In this document: positions 18,339 to 28,303 of the stretch, in pieces
How the letters are laid out: each line of letters starts with the position of its first letter
Position numbering within the stretch: the stretch's first letter is position 1
Source: Bacillota bacterium
GTDB lineage: Bacteria; Bacillota; Clostridia; Acetivibrionales; Acetivibrionaceae
Direction of reading: 5' to 3'
Length of the DNA stretch: 64,000 nucleotides
Assembly: GCA_023421115.1 (NCBI GenBank)
Contig: JAEZUI010000252.1
Span: forward strand, 1-64,000
The notes under the pieces: generated by a model
The model's input: the letters and a program-made list of their open reading frames with translations, nothing else
Told to the model about the DNA's origin: nothing
The model's database searches: none
Translations under genes and position numbers: made by a program

Positions 18339-18640
18339 TTACATATATAATAAACGGGTAAATAAGCTATTTTTGTTAAATCTTCTTTTCGGTGCTGGTG
18401 GTTTATAAAGTTTTTCTTCACACAGCAGAGCAAAGACTAATCTTACAGCTTTACAAGCAGTTAGCACAAGCGCACGCTTGTGTTTGTGTGTTTTAGCTTC
18501 TTTGAATTTACGAGTATAGCATTGTGAAAACTCAGATTCATAATTCCTGAGCTGTTCAACTGTTTAATAAAATCTGAGATACTTATTACCAGTAAAATCT
18601 ACAAGTTCATCAAGCGGCTGGACCGCAATATCTTCTAACA
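18339..18640 (-). pseudogene. IS110-family transposase remnant (C-terminal part)
   Basis: On the minus strand a frame reads CYTRKFKEAKTHKHKRALVL and continues with TACKAVRLVFALLCEEK, ending at 18339. This resembles the C-terminus of IS110/IS116/IS902 transposases. Upstream, the frame is broken by a stop near 18565 and the rest of the gene is missing. It is a dead fragment. Confidence 0.6.
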
Positions 18641-18742
18641 GCCTTTGTACCAAACAACAATTCTAACCGATAAGTTACAAAATGGGCAGGTGAATGAAAC
18701 TTTGGTCTGTCGTCTATTAAGAATAAGCAAGGAGGATTAATT

Positions 18743-19336
18743 ATGCTGCCAACTATCATCGCCATTATTGCAATACTTGCCTTAATCCTACTATGGGTAA
18801 TTTCTATACAGCGAAGGCTGGTGATCCTTGACGAAAATAACAGCAATGCCATGAGTCAAATCGGAGTGCAGCTGTCAAGCCGTTTTGATGCCCTGATAGC
18901 TCTGTTGGATTTCACAAAGGGCTGTGCAGAGCATGAAAGTGAAACTCTGATTGAGACAATCAAATCAAGAAGACGCTTGATCACGGTAAAATCCACACCG
19001 GATGATGTCCTGCGACAGGAGGGAGTTATTTCCGAAGTCTTAAGCAGAATCGCTATGGTCACCGAGCAATACCCTGAATTGAAGACAAACCAAAACTATA
19101 TCAAAAACATGGGTGCGGTGCAAACCTTTGAAAGCATGGTTCGCACAAGCCGTCTGATTTACAATGACAGCATAACCAAGCTGAACCGTGAGATAAGAAT
19201 GTTCCCAGTGTCTATGATTGCAGGTATCTTAGGTTTTCGGCAAAGAGACTATCTGGAGGAGCAGGTGGCGATTCGGGTGGAGGAACGAGATAATGAAGGA
19301 AACCACAAGAGGGAACACGCTGACATCCGCAGCTGA
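18743..19336 (+). CDS. lemA: LemA family membrane protein
   Basis: 197 residues from ATG 18743 behind AAGGAGGATTAA. One N-terminal membrane segment (IIAIIAILALILLWVISI) leads into the long helical LemA domain, with family blocks FDALIALLDFTKG, YPELKTNQNY and NDSITKLNREIRMFP. LemA proteins are short membrane-anchored helical bundles of unclear function, often found beside surface-protein or membrane-protease genes. Here it is followed by a decayed short ORF and then the giant S-layer-anchored protein, so it may belong to the same accessory unit. Confidence 0.88.
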   Translation: MLPTIIAIIAILALILLWVISIQRRLVILDENNSNAMSQIGVQLSSRFDALIALLDFTKGCAEHESETLIETIKSRRRLITVKSTPDDVLRQEGVISEVLSRIAMVTEQYPELKTNQNYIKNMGAVQTFESMVRTSRLIYNDSITKLNREIRMFPVSMIAGILGFRQRDYLEEQVAIRVEERDNEGNHKREHADIRS

Positions 19337-19376
19337 TTGAAGTTTTTCAAAAATCAACTTTAGGAGGAACGACCCT

Positions 19377-19434
19377 ATGAAAAACAATTAAGGTGACCAC
19401 CGAAACCTCCTTTGCTATGCGTCACAAAAAATAA
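19377..19434 (+). pseudogene. Remnant of a very small gene between lemA and the SLH protein
   Basis: A strong site TAGGAGGAACG precedes ATG 19377, but the frame stops after MKNN. Shifting by one base gives KTIKVTTETSFAMRHKK and a stop at 19434. It appears to be a small ORF broken by a one-base change, or the fused ends of a deleted gene. Confidence 0.4.
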
Positions 19435-19455
19435 ATACTAGAAAGGAAGTTTGAA

Positions 19456-22400
19456 ATGAAAAAACGATTGTTATCTATTTTCCTTCTGGTGACCATGTTG
19501 TTCACTATGCTTCCAGCGAAGACAATGGCTGTTATGACCGATAACGTCAATACAGTGCAGGAGAAATTGAAGCTCGAAAATCCCTTTGTGGATGTTCGGG
19601 AGGTCAGCTGGTATTATAATGCGGTACAATATTCTCGCATCAACGGATTCTTCAGTGGTACCAGTGCAAATACCTTTGACCCCGATGGGACGATGAATCG
19701 CGGTATGTTTGTTACCGTGCTGGGTAGCATGGCCGGCGTGGATCAGACTGCATACAAGGGACAGTCCGCCTTCAGTGATGTGGCGGCAGACGCCTACTAC
19801 GCTCCTTTTGTAGCGTGGGCGTCGAAGCATGGTATCACTGCCGGTATTGGAAATGGTAAATTTAACCCTGACGGCCTAGTCACTCGGGAGCAGATGGCCG
19901 TGTTCTTTGTATGTTACTTTGAAACCTTTGGTGTGGACTTTGATACCGGAGCTAATATAACAACCGTTCCGGCAGATATAGACACCGTATCGCCATGGGC
20001 GCGGGAGATGGTTTTAAAGCTCTGGAAAACCGGCCTGCTGGCCGGTGACGGCACAAACTTTAATCCTACAGGCAATGCAAGTCGTGCGCAGGCTTCCGCA
20101 CTTTGTATGAGTGCCGATAAGGCTGTGGAGACCTGGTACAGTGAGCCTGGCATCCCGTCTGACAGAGTCAGCGTTGATCCGGGTACCGAGCAGAAGACTG
20201 AGACGCCGGATTCTTCCACAGCTGATTCCGGCAGAGAAAGCAATACAGGCGGCTCCGGCAACGGAGGCAACACGGGAGGTTCCAGCGGTGGAAGTACCAC
20301 AACCTATTATAAAGTAACCTTTGTGATTGACTCCACAAGGGAGGAGAAGTTGTATCAAAAAGGTACCTTGCTAAGCACTTTGCCCATTCCCGCCCAACCC
20401 ACCGGAAAGGTGTTTTTAGGGTGGTATCACGATATAGAAAAAAACAAGCCAGTGACTGGTGATGACAAGCTGACCGCCAACATCACACTATACGCAAAGC
20501 TCACTGATGCCACCAAATTGGACGAGGGTGGCACACTCAACTTCGTTAGTGCGTTGGATCAAAAAATAGATTTTTCCATATTGGTGAAGAAGACTGACGG
20601 TGCGCCAATCCTTGGACCCGATTTCAAATTCCGCAACATTACTGCCCCTGACAAAACACCTGAAAGGGAGGTTGCGGCGGAGGATATAGCAAACACCGAG
20701 ACCGTCAAGGTCGAAGGTGGCAACGGAGTATGGACTATCTCGTCCGCAAGTGGAGGATTCACCCCCGGACATACCTATCAAATTGAGTTGACTAATGATG
20801 CCGTGATCTATGATGACAGTGCGGTTGCTTTTGGGAATTTTAAAGAAAACAATGATCGGTATGATATTGCCCAAGTGCGTTTCTTCAACTTCAGCATCGA
20901 AAAAGATGGAACCCTGAATCTGAAGTTAAACAACGACATCAAGTATATTGATGTGAAAAAACTGAATGAGGCAGACGGTGAAAGCCTGATGGAATATGCC
21001 GGTCTGTATCAAGCCAGCACAGATGAACAGGGCAATACCACCTACACATCTAATGACGGAAGCGGCAGCTTTACATACGACGATGGTGATATACAAGTGG
21101 ACGACATTGTTTCCGTCTATACCGGCACCAAGCCCACAGAGCGCAAGCCGGAAAAAGGAACAAAAAACATAACTAATAACGATAATGTTTCCTATTTGAA
21201 GATCACCGAAATCGATGGCAGTACCTATTATTATGTGGCGGCCGAGGCGGAGGACGTGCTCTTCACGCCAGATGTGCTGCCCATTGACGTGGATGAAAAT
21301 GACGGAACCACTGGTTGGATGGAGAATGGCAAATCGGTGGTCATTGACAACAGCAAGCTGAATTTCTCCTCCACCGAATATGAAAATATGGGGCTGAGTG
21401 CCGAAACCACCGTGGATGTTGGCGACTATCTTGCGTTTTATACCGGTGACTTTGGAGATGCTAACGCACAGGATAAAGAATACGGTGAAATTACGACTAT
21501 TACTGTTAATGAAGACGATACTACCACCATAACCTATATAGAGGTAGACGAAAATCAGCTCATGTCTGCCATGGACCTGTACGACGAAACGCAGCTTACT
21601 GAAGCTGAGCTTCAGACCGCAATTAATGAAAACAAGGATGAGATACATGGCATTATCGAAGCCCAGCTGATAGAGAGCGAATTCTTTGATGATGCCGGAG
21701 CCTATCTCGCAGAGCTAGCCCTTGAGACCGACGAGGTTCGGGAGACCTTTGGCAAAGGTCTGACCCTGTCTGACTGTACCATAACCTATGCAGACGGCAC
21801 ACCTCTTGGTGCAGATAAACTGGCACTGATGGGCAATATCATTGACAAGGAACAGGACGGCAAGAAGCCGAAGGTTTCTGTTAGTATTTCAACCAGAATG
21901 TCCCACTTTAATCAGAACTTAGCCGGGACCGGGATACGTGCGGAAGTTGCGGTGAACTATAAATTCAAGATTCAGAAAAAAGGCAATAATAATATAATGG
22001 AGGTCGACCTAACCGCATTCTTCGAGCAGGAGTTCACTATTGGCTTCAACGTCAGCGGTGGTGCTGTTTGGAAATGGAAGTGGAAGATTATTCCTTATAT
22101 TTCTGACTATCGTATGACCGGTAACCTGGATATAGGAACATACACCGGTTTAGGCATTACTGCCACCGCCAAGCTGACTCAGGACAAAGAGCCCTGGGGT
22201 ATGCCGTGGCCGAACAGCGCAAAGGAAGCTGCTGCTGCCAAGAAGATCTTTAGCTTGAGTGAGTCCATTAAGAAATTGATGAAAGAAGTCGAGACAATAC
22301 TTCCCGAAGAAGAGGCCACCGCTAGTGGGGACTTAGCCGAGAAGTATGCAGCGTTTATGGAGGATGCCAACAAGGATTGGGTGGATCTGATCATGGTCAA

Positions 22401-25400
22401 AGTCATAGACCTCCGTGGTGCAGTGGATCCCCTCCATATCTTGGCCTGGGGCCTACAGGTGGATTTCGTGGTTTCTGCCAATCTTAACGTGGCTATCGGT
22501 ATGACCTTCCAATACGAGAATTTCAAGCGACACTCCTTCACCCTCTTACTTAAGAGCAAGAAGAGCGATAGCGAAAGTATTGATTTGTCTACCAATGGTT
22601 ACCAGTTTGACTTCTATGTCATGGGTACCCTCGGTATCCGGGCCGGTATTCGGGCCAAGGTCACAATGGGCCTCTTTAGCACAAAGCTGGCCGGCATCGG
22701 ACTTCAAATAGAGGCAGGCGCCTACGCTCGACTGTGGGGCTACTTCTATTACCATCTGGAAAACTGGAAGATAAACGGAAAATGGCAAAAGGAGAGCTGC
22801 TATTCTGGTGCACTCCTCATCGAGGTTGGCTCTTATCTGGAGTTGAAATTCATAGCCGAAGCCCTCAATGGTAAATACTCCTATGCACCTACCATCTACG
22901 CCAAAGAGTGGCCCTTCTGGTCTGTGGGACAACGGGAAAATGTCTATGACTTTGCCTATGAGGACGACCCGACCATCGCTATTTTGAACGTCAATATCTA
23001 TACACTTCCCAAATCGGTCTTTGATATGTATTGGATGGATCTTAAGACCGGCGAACTGGATGAGGGTTTTAAAAACAAGGTCAAAAACTTTGATAGCAAC
23101 ACTGCACCAAACGGAGATGATGAAGCTCATTTTGCCGTGGAGTTGTCCAACCCGACCTACAGATATAATCCCGTCAACAATCAGATTAGTGTAAACACTG
23201 CTTCCGGTGAGGTGACTCAAAGCAGTGAAATGAAGATCACATGGAAGGGTGCACCCCTATCTAAGTCCTCCGACGTGCTCACAAGAACCATCAAACTCAA
23301 CTGGAGTAACGAGGCAAATGCCGGTACCATTGCCTTTGACTCAAATGGAGGTTCAGCTGTTCCGATGCTCCGTTTACTTTCGGGAACGGCTCTTGGCGGC
23401 AAGATGCCCGCAGTACCTACCAGACTCGGTTATACTTTTGCCGGATGGTATACTGATAAAGCTTTAAATAACTCCTTTACAGCTACCACCATGCCTAAGG
23501 GCAATACCACGCTTTATGCCAAATGGACACCGAGCTCTGTGAACTATACTGTGGAGCATTATCAGAAGGCATTGGGCGGTCAATATGTATTGATAGAAAC
23601 CGACAAGACTCAGAAGGGTAAAGTGGGCGACCAGACTACCGCTGCAGCCAAGTCCTATAACGGTTTTATTGCGCAAACCGTCAAACAGCAAACCATCGCT
23701 CCCGACGGCTCTACCCGCGTTGCCATTTACTATGATCGTAACCTATATGATTTGAAATTTGTGTATGGCAACGGCAGTAATGATGTTGCGTTAAAAGTGA
23801 CATATGGTTCTGTCATAGTAAAACCATCCAATCCTACCAAAGAGGGATACAACTTTGCCGGCTGGAACGCAGTTATCCCCGACACCATGCCCGCAAATAC
23901 GCTGACCTTCACCGCCAAGTGGACGGCAAAGACCGATATGTCATATATGGTGAAGCACTATAAACAGAATCTGAATGGAACCTATGTGCTAGAGCAGACC
24001 GAAGGAAAAACCGGTACTACAGGACAGCTTACCGATGCAGTATCTAAAACTTATACTGGCTTCACGGTTCAGGAGTTCACCCAAAAGACTATCCTGCCTG
24101 ACGGAAGCACTGTTGTGGAAATCCATTATAACCGTAATATAAATAGCCTGTCATGGAATGTGAATGGCGGAAATTCTTTGACCGGAACATATACCCATGG
24201 CAATGTGAAGTACGGCACATCTATTGATAAACCTGAAACACCCACCCGTACCGGCTATACCTTTGCTGGTTGGTATAAAGATGCAGAACTGACCACTGCA
24301 CTAGAAGACAATGCCACCATGCCTGCAAGTGATGTTACTCTAACAGCTAAGTGGAATATGAATCAGTACACCATCAACTTTAACAGTAACGGCGGTAGTG
24401 CAGTAGCAGCCATTACTAAAGATTACGGTGCAGAAGTAGAAGCGCCTACAGTGCCAACGAAAGCAGGCTATACCTTTGCCGGCTGGAAGCTGAATGGTGT
24501 AGATTATACATTTACTACCATGCCTGCTGAAAATATTACCCTGATTGCCGAGTGGACAGCCCTAAACAATATCCCATACACTGTGGAACACTATTTAGAG
24601 GAATTGGACGGGGGTTATCCTTCCACGTCAAGCGAGAACGAGAATTTAATGGGCAGCAACGGGGTTACGGTGACCGCAAATGCCAGAGGTTATACTGGCT
24701 TTACCTATGATCCGAATGAAAGCGGCACAATTTCCTCCGGCACTGTTACGTCAGATGGCACCTTGGTATTAAAGTTGTACTACAAAAGAAATAGTTACAA
24801 TGTAACATGGAATGGCAATGGTGGCGATGTGGATACTACTGGAGCAACCACAGGCAGTGTGAAGTATGGTGCAACAATTGACAGTCCTACGAATAATCCT
24901 ACAAAAACAGGGTATGCCTTTAACGATTGGTCCGGCTATACTGGAAACATGACCATGCCTGCAGAAAATATCACATTTACCGCTGAGTGGATAGCAAATC
25001 AGTACACCATTACCTTTAATAGTGACGGCGGCAGTGAAGTAGAAGCCATTACACAGGATTATGGTACTGAAGTAGAAGCACCCACAGCACCAACCAAAGA
25101 AGGATTTACATTTGCTGGTTGGAAGTTAAATGGAGAGGATTATACCTTTACCACTATGCCTGCGGAGGATATCACTCTGGTGGCTGTATGGTCTGATATA
25201 CCTACCTATACAGTAACCTTTAATGCTAACGGTGGTACAGTTGATCCAACCTATAAGTATGTTTATGAAGGCGAGACTTATGGTGAACTTCCTGTTCCAA
25301 CCAATGGTGATCAATTCTGCCTTGGTTGGTATACGGCACAGAGTGGCGGAACTAAAGTCACCAGCGAAACAGTTGTTGAGCTTGCCGCTAACCACACCTT

Positions 25401-26202
25401 GTATGCCTGCTGGGCAGCCACAGGCTTTACGGGTGAAGTTAGTGAGGAAATAGAACTCTATGTTGCCGGAATAAGAGTGACTACAGAGAACATAAACGAT
25501 GTTTTGGGTGATGGTTCCGGAAGCGTACAGTTTGATCCCAGCACAATGACTACTAATACAAACGGAGTTATTAATAATGTGGGTACACTGTACCTTAACA
25601 ACGCAACCATATCCGGAACTTACAGCAAAACCTCATACGGCACTACATATAATGCGGCAATTTACTGCTATAGAGGTCTGACCATCGTTAACACAGGTAC
25701 GAGTACAGTGGAAAACCCATTTAACGATACCAATGCTAACATATATGCCGTGGCTGGTATGTGGATAGAAAGCGCACTGACCATTGAAGGATCGGGTACT
25801 CTGACTGTCACCAGTGGCGCAGGAGGAACCGGATATAACAGCGGTATTCGTGCTGGTACTGGTGGAAATTACATCTATATTAACGGACCTACAGTAAATG
25901 TTTTTGCTGGAATTGCGGGAAGTGGCGGCAAGAGCTATGGCGTATTTCTTGGTAACACGTCTTATGTATATTCTGTCAAACTTATAAAAGGTACCCTGGA
26001 GGCGCATGGTCACGACATTGCTGTATACTCTGCTCCTGAGAGAGATGATGATGTTAATTATATTATTGCAAATGGAAATCTTTATACCAATTATATAATT
26101 GAAACTATCACTGGCAGTGAAAACTATGATGGTACATCGGCATATTCTATACTATATTCTGAATACAGAAACTACAAGTATATCTATGTTGAAAATCCGT
26201 AA
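19456..26202 (+). CDS. Giant S-layer-anchored repeat protein (SLH, InlB-type B repeats)
   Basis: 2248 residues behind GAAAGGAAG, with a signal peptide (residues 1-25). Three SLH domains cover about 40-235 (ENPFVDV, AFSDVAADAYYAPFVAWA, AREMVLKLWKTGLL), which would bind secondary wall polymer. A Gly/Ser linker follows at about 255-282, then one InlB-like B repeat (VFLGWYHD). A region of about 900 residues is not recognised. From about 1285 there are further B repeats (GYTFAGWYTDK, TLYAKW) alternating with MucBP-like blocks that begin YTVEHY. The last 250 residues carry a domain starting ELYVAGIRVTTENINDVLGDG. It is probably an adhesin. Codon use and GC are higher than in the flanks, suggesting transfer. 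Confidence 0.88.
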   Translation: MKKRLLSIFLLVTMLFTMLPAKTMAVMTDNVNTVQEKLKLENPFVDVREVSWYYNAVQYSRINGFFSGTSANTFDPDGTMNRGMFVTVLGSMAGVDQTAYKGQSAFSDVAADAYYAPFVAWASKHGITAGIGNGKFNPDGLVTREQMAVFFVCYFETFGVDFDTGANITTVPADIDTVSPWAREMVLKLWKTGLLAGDGTNFNPTGNASRAQASALCMSADKAVETWYSEPGIPSDRVSVDPGTEQKTETPDSSTADSGRESNTGGSGNGGNTGGSSGGSTTTYYKVTFVIDSTREEKLYQKGTLLSTLPIPAQPTGKVFLGWYHDIEKNKPVTGDDKLTANITLYAKLTDATKLDEGGTLNFVSALDQKIDFSILVKKTDGAPILGPDFKFRNITAPDKTPEREVAAEDIANTETVKVEGGNGVWTISSASGGFTPGHTYQIELTNDAVIYDDSAVAFGNFKENNDRYDIAQVRFFNFSIEKDGTLNLKLNNDIKYIDVKKLNEADGESLMEYAGLYQASTDEQGNTTYTSNDGSGSFTYDDGDIQVDDIVSVYTGTKPTERKPEKGTKNITNNDNVSYLKITEIDGSTYYYVAAEAEDVLFTPDVLPIDVDENDGTTGWMENGKSVVIDNSKLNFSSTEYENMGLSAETTVDVGDYLAFYTGDFGDANAQDKEYGEITTITVNEDDTTTITYIEVDENQLMSAMDLYDETQLTEAELQTAINENKDEIHGIIEAQLIESEFFDDAGAYLAELALETDEVRETFGKGLTLSDCTITYADGTPLGADKLALMGNIIDKEQDGKKPKVSVSISTRMSHFNQNLAGTGIRAEVAVNYKFKIQKKGNNNIMEVDLTAFFEQEFTIGFNVSGGAVWKWKWKIIPYISDYRMTGNLDIGTYTGLGITATAKLTQDKEPWGMPWPNSAKEAAAAKKIFSLSESIKKLMKEVETILPEEEATASGDLAEKYAAFMEDANKDWVDLIMVKVIDLRGAVDPLHILAWGLQVDFVVSANLNVAIGMTFQYENFKRHSFTLLLKSKKSDSESIDLSTNGYQFDFYVMGTLGIRAGIRAKVTMGLFSTKLAGIGLQIEAGAYARLWGYFYYHLENWKINGKWQKESCYSGALLIEVGSYLELKFIAEALNGKYSYAPTIYAKEWPFWSVGQRENVYDFAYEDDPTIAILNVNIYTLPKSVFDMYWMDLKTGELDEGFKNKVKNFDSNTAPNGDDEAHFAVELSNPTYRYNPVNNQISVNTASGEVTQSSEMKITWKGAPLSKSSDVLTRTIKLNWSNEANAGTIAFDSNGGSAVPMLRLLSGTALGGKMPAVPTRLGYTFAGWYTDKALNNSFTATTMPKGNTTLYAKWTPSSVNYTVEHYQKALGGQYVLIETDKTQKGKVGDQTTAAAKSYNGFIAQTVKQQTIAPDGSTRVAIYYDRNLYDLKFVYGNGSNDVALKVTYGSVIVKPSNPTKEGYNFAGWNAVIPDTMPANTLTFTAKWTAKTDMSYMVKHYKQNLNGTYVLEQTEGKTGTTGQLTDAVSKTYTGFTVQEFTQKTILPDGSTVVEIHYNRNINSLSWNVNGGNSLTGTYTHGNVKYGTSIDKPETPTRTGYTFAGWYKDAELTTALEDNATMPASDVTLTAKWNMNQYTINFNSNGGSAVAAITKDYGAEVEAPTVPTKAGYTFAGWKLNGVDYTFTTMPAENITLIAEWTALNNIPYTVEHYLEELDGGYPSTSSENENLMGSNGVTVTANARGYTGFTYDPNESGTISSGTVTSDGTLVLKLYYKRNSYNVTWNGNGGDVDTTGATTGSVKYGATIDSPTNNPTKTGYAFNDWSGYTGNMTMPAENITFTAEWIANQYTITFNSDGGSEVEAITQDYGTEVEAPTAPTKEGFTFAGWKLNGEDYTFTTMPAEDITLVAVWSDIPTYTVTFNANGGTVDPTYKYVYEGETYGELPVPTNGDQFCLGWYTAQSGGTKVTSETVVELAANHTLYACWAATGFTGEVSEEIELYVAGIRVTTENINDVLGDGSGSVQFDPSTMTTNTNGVINNVGTLYLNNATISGTYSKTSYGTTYNAAIYCYRGLTIVNTGTSTVENPFNDTNANIYAVAGMWIESALTIEGSGTLTVTSGAGGTGYNSGIRAGTGGNYIYINGPTVNVFAGIAGSGGKSYGVFLGNTSYVYSVKLIKGTLEAHGHDIAVYSAPERDDDVNYIIANGNLYTNYIIETITGSENYDGTSAYSILYSEYRNYKYIYVENP

Positions 26203-26212
26203 AGTTTTAAAC

Positions 26213-26238
26213 AGAGGCGGGGAAGACCCCGCCTTTCT
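26213..26238 (+). terminator. Rho-independent terminator of the SLH protein gene
   Basis: GGCGGGG-AAGA-CCCCGCC stem followed by TTTCT, 14 bases after the stop codon. Confidence 0.8.
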
Positions 26239-26244
26239 ATTACG

Positions 26245-26273
26245 CCTCTTGAAGTGAAATGAAAGAGGCAAAA
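26245..26273. repeat. Short direct repeat, copy 2
   Basis: Matches 13118-13146 at 27 of 29 positions (CCTCTTGAAGTGAAATG...). Here the arms GCCTCTT and AAGAGGC form a perfect 7-bp stem. It lies just behind the terminator of the SLH protein gene. The following 200 bases are G+C-rich and open in one frame, but I see no supported gene in them. Confidence 0.6.
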
Positions 26274-26491
26274 TCTAAGGGGCTCGATACTCAGGGGCCC
26301 AGGTCGATACACCAATTCTCCGAGGTGCGGTGGCCTGGGCTGACACTCATGACTTCTTTGCCGCTGCCCAAACTGACTTTGTTCCAATGCGGGAAGCAGT
26401 TCGTGCCCATATTGTGGTTTATCTCTATCACAGTGCAGGCGATGGACACTGATTATGGCGTAGAAAATGTAATAAATGCATGATACATTAC

Positions 26492-26527
26492 GAAAATGCA
26501 CAAGGTATTACTATCCTGTGCATTTTC
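26492..26527. terminator. Bidirectional hairpin terminator
   Basis: GAAAATGCACAAGG pairs with CCTGTGCATTTTC around a nine-base loop, with A and T runs on both sides. It lies next to the stop of the minus-strand remnant at 26529. Confidence 0.7.
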
Positions 26528-26528
26528 T

Positions 26529-26945
26529 CTATTTTTCATAAGTCAAAATAAGCTTCCAAGTGTTAGAGTCATAGGAACTTCCAAGACTTTTTTTCATTTC
26601 ATCAAATGTAATTTCAGGGTCAATTACAAGAAACAGATATTTTTTATTATTGTCTTCAAATACTTTTAAGTGTGGATAACTGAATTGTTTATATTTTTCC
26701 ATTTTCAAATTACATCTGATTGTATCTTCAACAAAATAATACTCATTTCCATCGTATTCTATGTATTTTAAGCGTGTTCCCTCTAAAGAACCATCATATA
26801 TAATAGTGCTGTATGGAATACCCTCTTTACTTTTACTTATAAATTCTTGTGCCTTCCATATCAGCATATAAATCTGTGTCCTTCAATACAATTGCCGTTT
26901 CCTCTGTTAAACTTGTATTTTCATAAAAGAGAGGGTTCTCCTAAA
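26529..26945 (-). pseudogene. Frameshifted gene of unknown family
   Basis: The 3' frame (26529-26867) encodes KAQEFISKSKEGIPYSTIIY, a SLEGTRLKYIEYDGNEYYFVED block and a final DEMKKSLGSSYDSNTWKLIL. The 5' part continues in another frame as NPLFYENTSLTEETAIVLKD, then TDLYADME, up to a stop near 26945. A one-base change at about 26855 joins them. The family is not recognised; it resembles C-terminal halves of small secreted or lipoprotein genes. No start is left. Confidence 0.5.
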
Positions 26946-27110
26946 TGTTATGAGAGAATAGATGATGTTGAAGTTGAATTGAGACATGAACGGGTAAAGG
27001 TATTTACCTATACAGTAGTTGAGAAGGATATGAATGAAATCAAACCTTCAGTAGAATATCTCGATGTGGTGTATAAAGGCATGGAACGGCATTTTTGCAA
27101 AGCCTTATAA
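26942..27110 (+). pseudogene. Short coding remnant
   Basis: A frame reads PKCYERIDDVEVELRHERVK followed by VFTYTVVEKDMNEIKPSVEY and ends at 27110 with HFCKAL. It has protein-like composition but no start or ribosome binding site, and abuts another remnant on the opposite strand. Family not recognised. Confidence 0.3.
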
Positions 27111-27152
27111 CACTTGACACGAAAGATCATAAATGATACTGTATAACTAAAT

Positions 27153-27233
27153 TGTGGGGGAACTCATTTGAGTTGAGAAGGTGAAACCTAACCCTTTGAA
27201 CCTGTCAGTTAATACTGGTGTAGGGAAGCAATT
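27153..27233 (+). promoter_or_regulatory. TPP riboswitch (THI element)
   Basis: The conserved core is present: GGGGGAACTC, then GTTGAGAAGGTGAAACC, ACCCTTTGAACCTG, and TTAATACTGGTGTAGGGAAG. This is the TPP-binding aptamer, with TTGAGA in place of the more common CTGAGA. It sits 175 bases before thiM and is followed by an intrinsic terminator, so thiamine diphosphate should switch transcription off. Confidence 0.95.
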
Positions 27234-27290
27234 TATTATCTGGAATAATTTTATTATCAAGAATAATAATTTTGTTGAGCATAATAAGCA

Positions 27291-27325
27291 AGCGCTTTCC
27301 TTACAACTGGAGAGTGCTTTTTTTA
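27291..27325 (+). terminator. TPP-riboswitch expression-platform terminator
   Basis: AGCGCTTTCC pairs with GGAGAGTGCT around an eight-base loop and is followed by seven T. It lies 58 bases behind the aptamer and 83 bases before thiM. Confidence 0.8.
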
Positions 27326-27407
27326 CGGCACCATTACTTTTCGTCAGCGAAATGGTGGAGTGTGTTATGGCAAATACAGGTGATTTTTATAGAAAGGAAA
27401 ATATTAA

Positions 27408-28244
27408 ATGCTTAATATCAAGGAAATAAAAAATCAAGTAATTCAGACAGTTGAAACTGTAAAGCGGACAAATCCGATGGCAGGGTCTATCACCAATACA
27501 GTAACAATTAATTTTGTTGCCAATGCACAGCTGGCTGTCGGAGGCTCAGCTGCCATGGTTTATTTTCCCGATGAGGGCGAATTTTTGGCAAAAGCTGGCG
27601 GTGCTACCTACATAAACGTCGGAACACTTCTACCGATTTATGAGCAGACTTTGCCCCACACTGCAAAAGTATTGCACGAAGCACGGAAACCATGGGTACT
27701 AGATCCGGTAGCGATAGGCATTGGTTCCCTTAGAACCAAGCTCTTACAGCAGTTTAAAGAGTATAAACCTACAGTAATCAGAGGGAACGCTTCGGAAATT
27801 CTGGCATTGGCTGGTTTGTGGGGATTAGATGGTGGCTCGGAGATGTCCAATGTTCGTGGTGTTGATTCAATGGATTCTGTAAGCTCTGCAAAGGCTGCGG
27901 CTATTGCATTGGCCAGGCACACAGGTGGGGCTGTTGCTGTATCGGGTGAAACGGATTTAATAACTGATGGTTCCGTTATAGTATTCTCTTATGGAGGGTC
28001 GCACTTTATGGAGAAAATTACCGGGGCAGGCTGTTCATTAGGTGGTGTCATCGCAGTATATGCAACGGTTGCATCGCCGTTTATTGCGGCGCTTACCGGT
28101 ACTGCGGCGTACAATTTGGCGGGAACCTGCGCTGAAAAAAAGGTGGACGCTCCCGGAAGCTTTCAGGTTCAGTTTCTAGACGAACTGTATAAAGCAAGTG
28201 CAGAGGACATTGCTGACAATCCGTTTGAGATTGAGGAAGTTTAA
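27408..28244 (+). CDS. thiM: Hydroxyethylthiazole kinase ThiM
   Basis: 278 residues behind AGAAAGGAAA. It phosphorylates hydroxyethylthiazole in the thiamine salvage route. Family features include VTINFVANAQLAVGGSAAMV near the N-terminus, the DPVAIG loop, RGNASEILALAG, and the ATP/catalytic loop KITGAGCSLGG with its conserved Cys. The length is usual. It is the first gene behind the TPP riboswitch, followed by thiE and thiD, so the operon covers salvage of both halves of thiamine. Confidence 0.95.
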   Translation: MLNIKEIKNQVIQTVETVKRTNPMAGSITNTVTINFVANAQLAVGGSAAMVYFPDEGEFLAKAGGATYINVGTLLPIYEQTLPHTAKVLHEARKPWVLDPVAIGIGSLRTKLLQQFKEYKPTVIRGNASEILALAGLWGLDGGSEMSNVRGVDSMDSVSSAKAAAIALARHTGGAVAVSGETDLITDGSVIVFSYGGSHFMEKITGAGCSLGGVIAVYATVASPFIAALTGTAAYNLAGTCAEKKVDAPGSFQVQFLDELYKASAEDIADNPFEIEEV

Positions 28245-28303
28245 TCTATAATTATTCTGGTAAATGGTTCAATAAAATCTATGATATTTTGGGAGTGAAA
28301 ATA

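Noticed and set aside
18339..18640. Complete insertion sequence
   Set aside because: Only the C-terminal part of an IS110-type transposase remains and the frame contains a stop; no ends were found.
20926..21648. Long minus-strand open frame of 240 codons opposite the SLH protein gene
   Set aside because: It is a shadow of the plus-strand gene: no ribosome binding site and no family resemblance.
19456..26202. Sortase-type LPXTG anchor or dockerin at the end of the giant surface protein
   Set aside because: The C-terminus shows neither an LPXTG-hydrophobic-basic tail nor calcium-loop repeats; anchoring is explained by the N-terminal SLH domains.
26259..26483. 74-codon G+C-rich plus-strand frame
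   Set aside because: No start signal, low-complexity composition and no recognisable motif; it is treated as spacer behind the short repeat.
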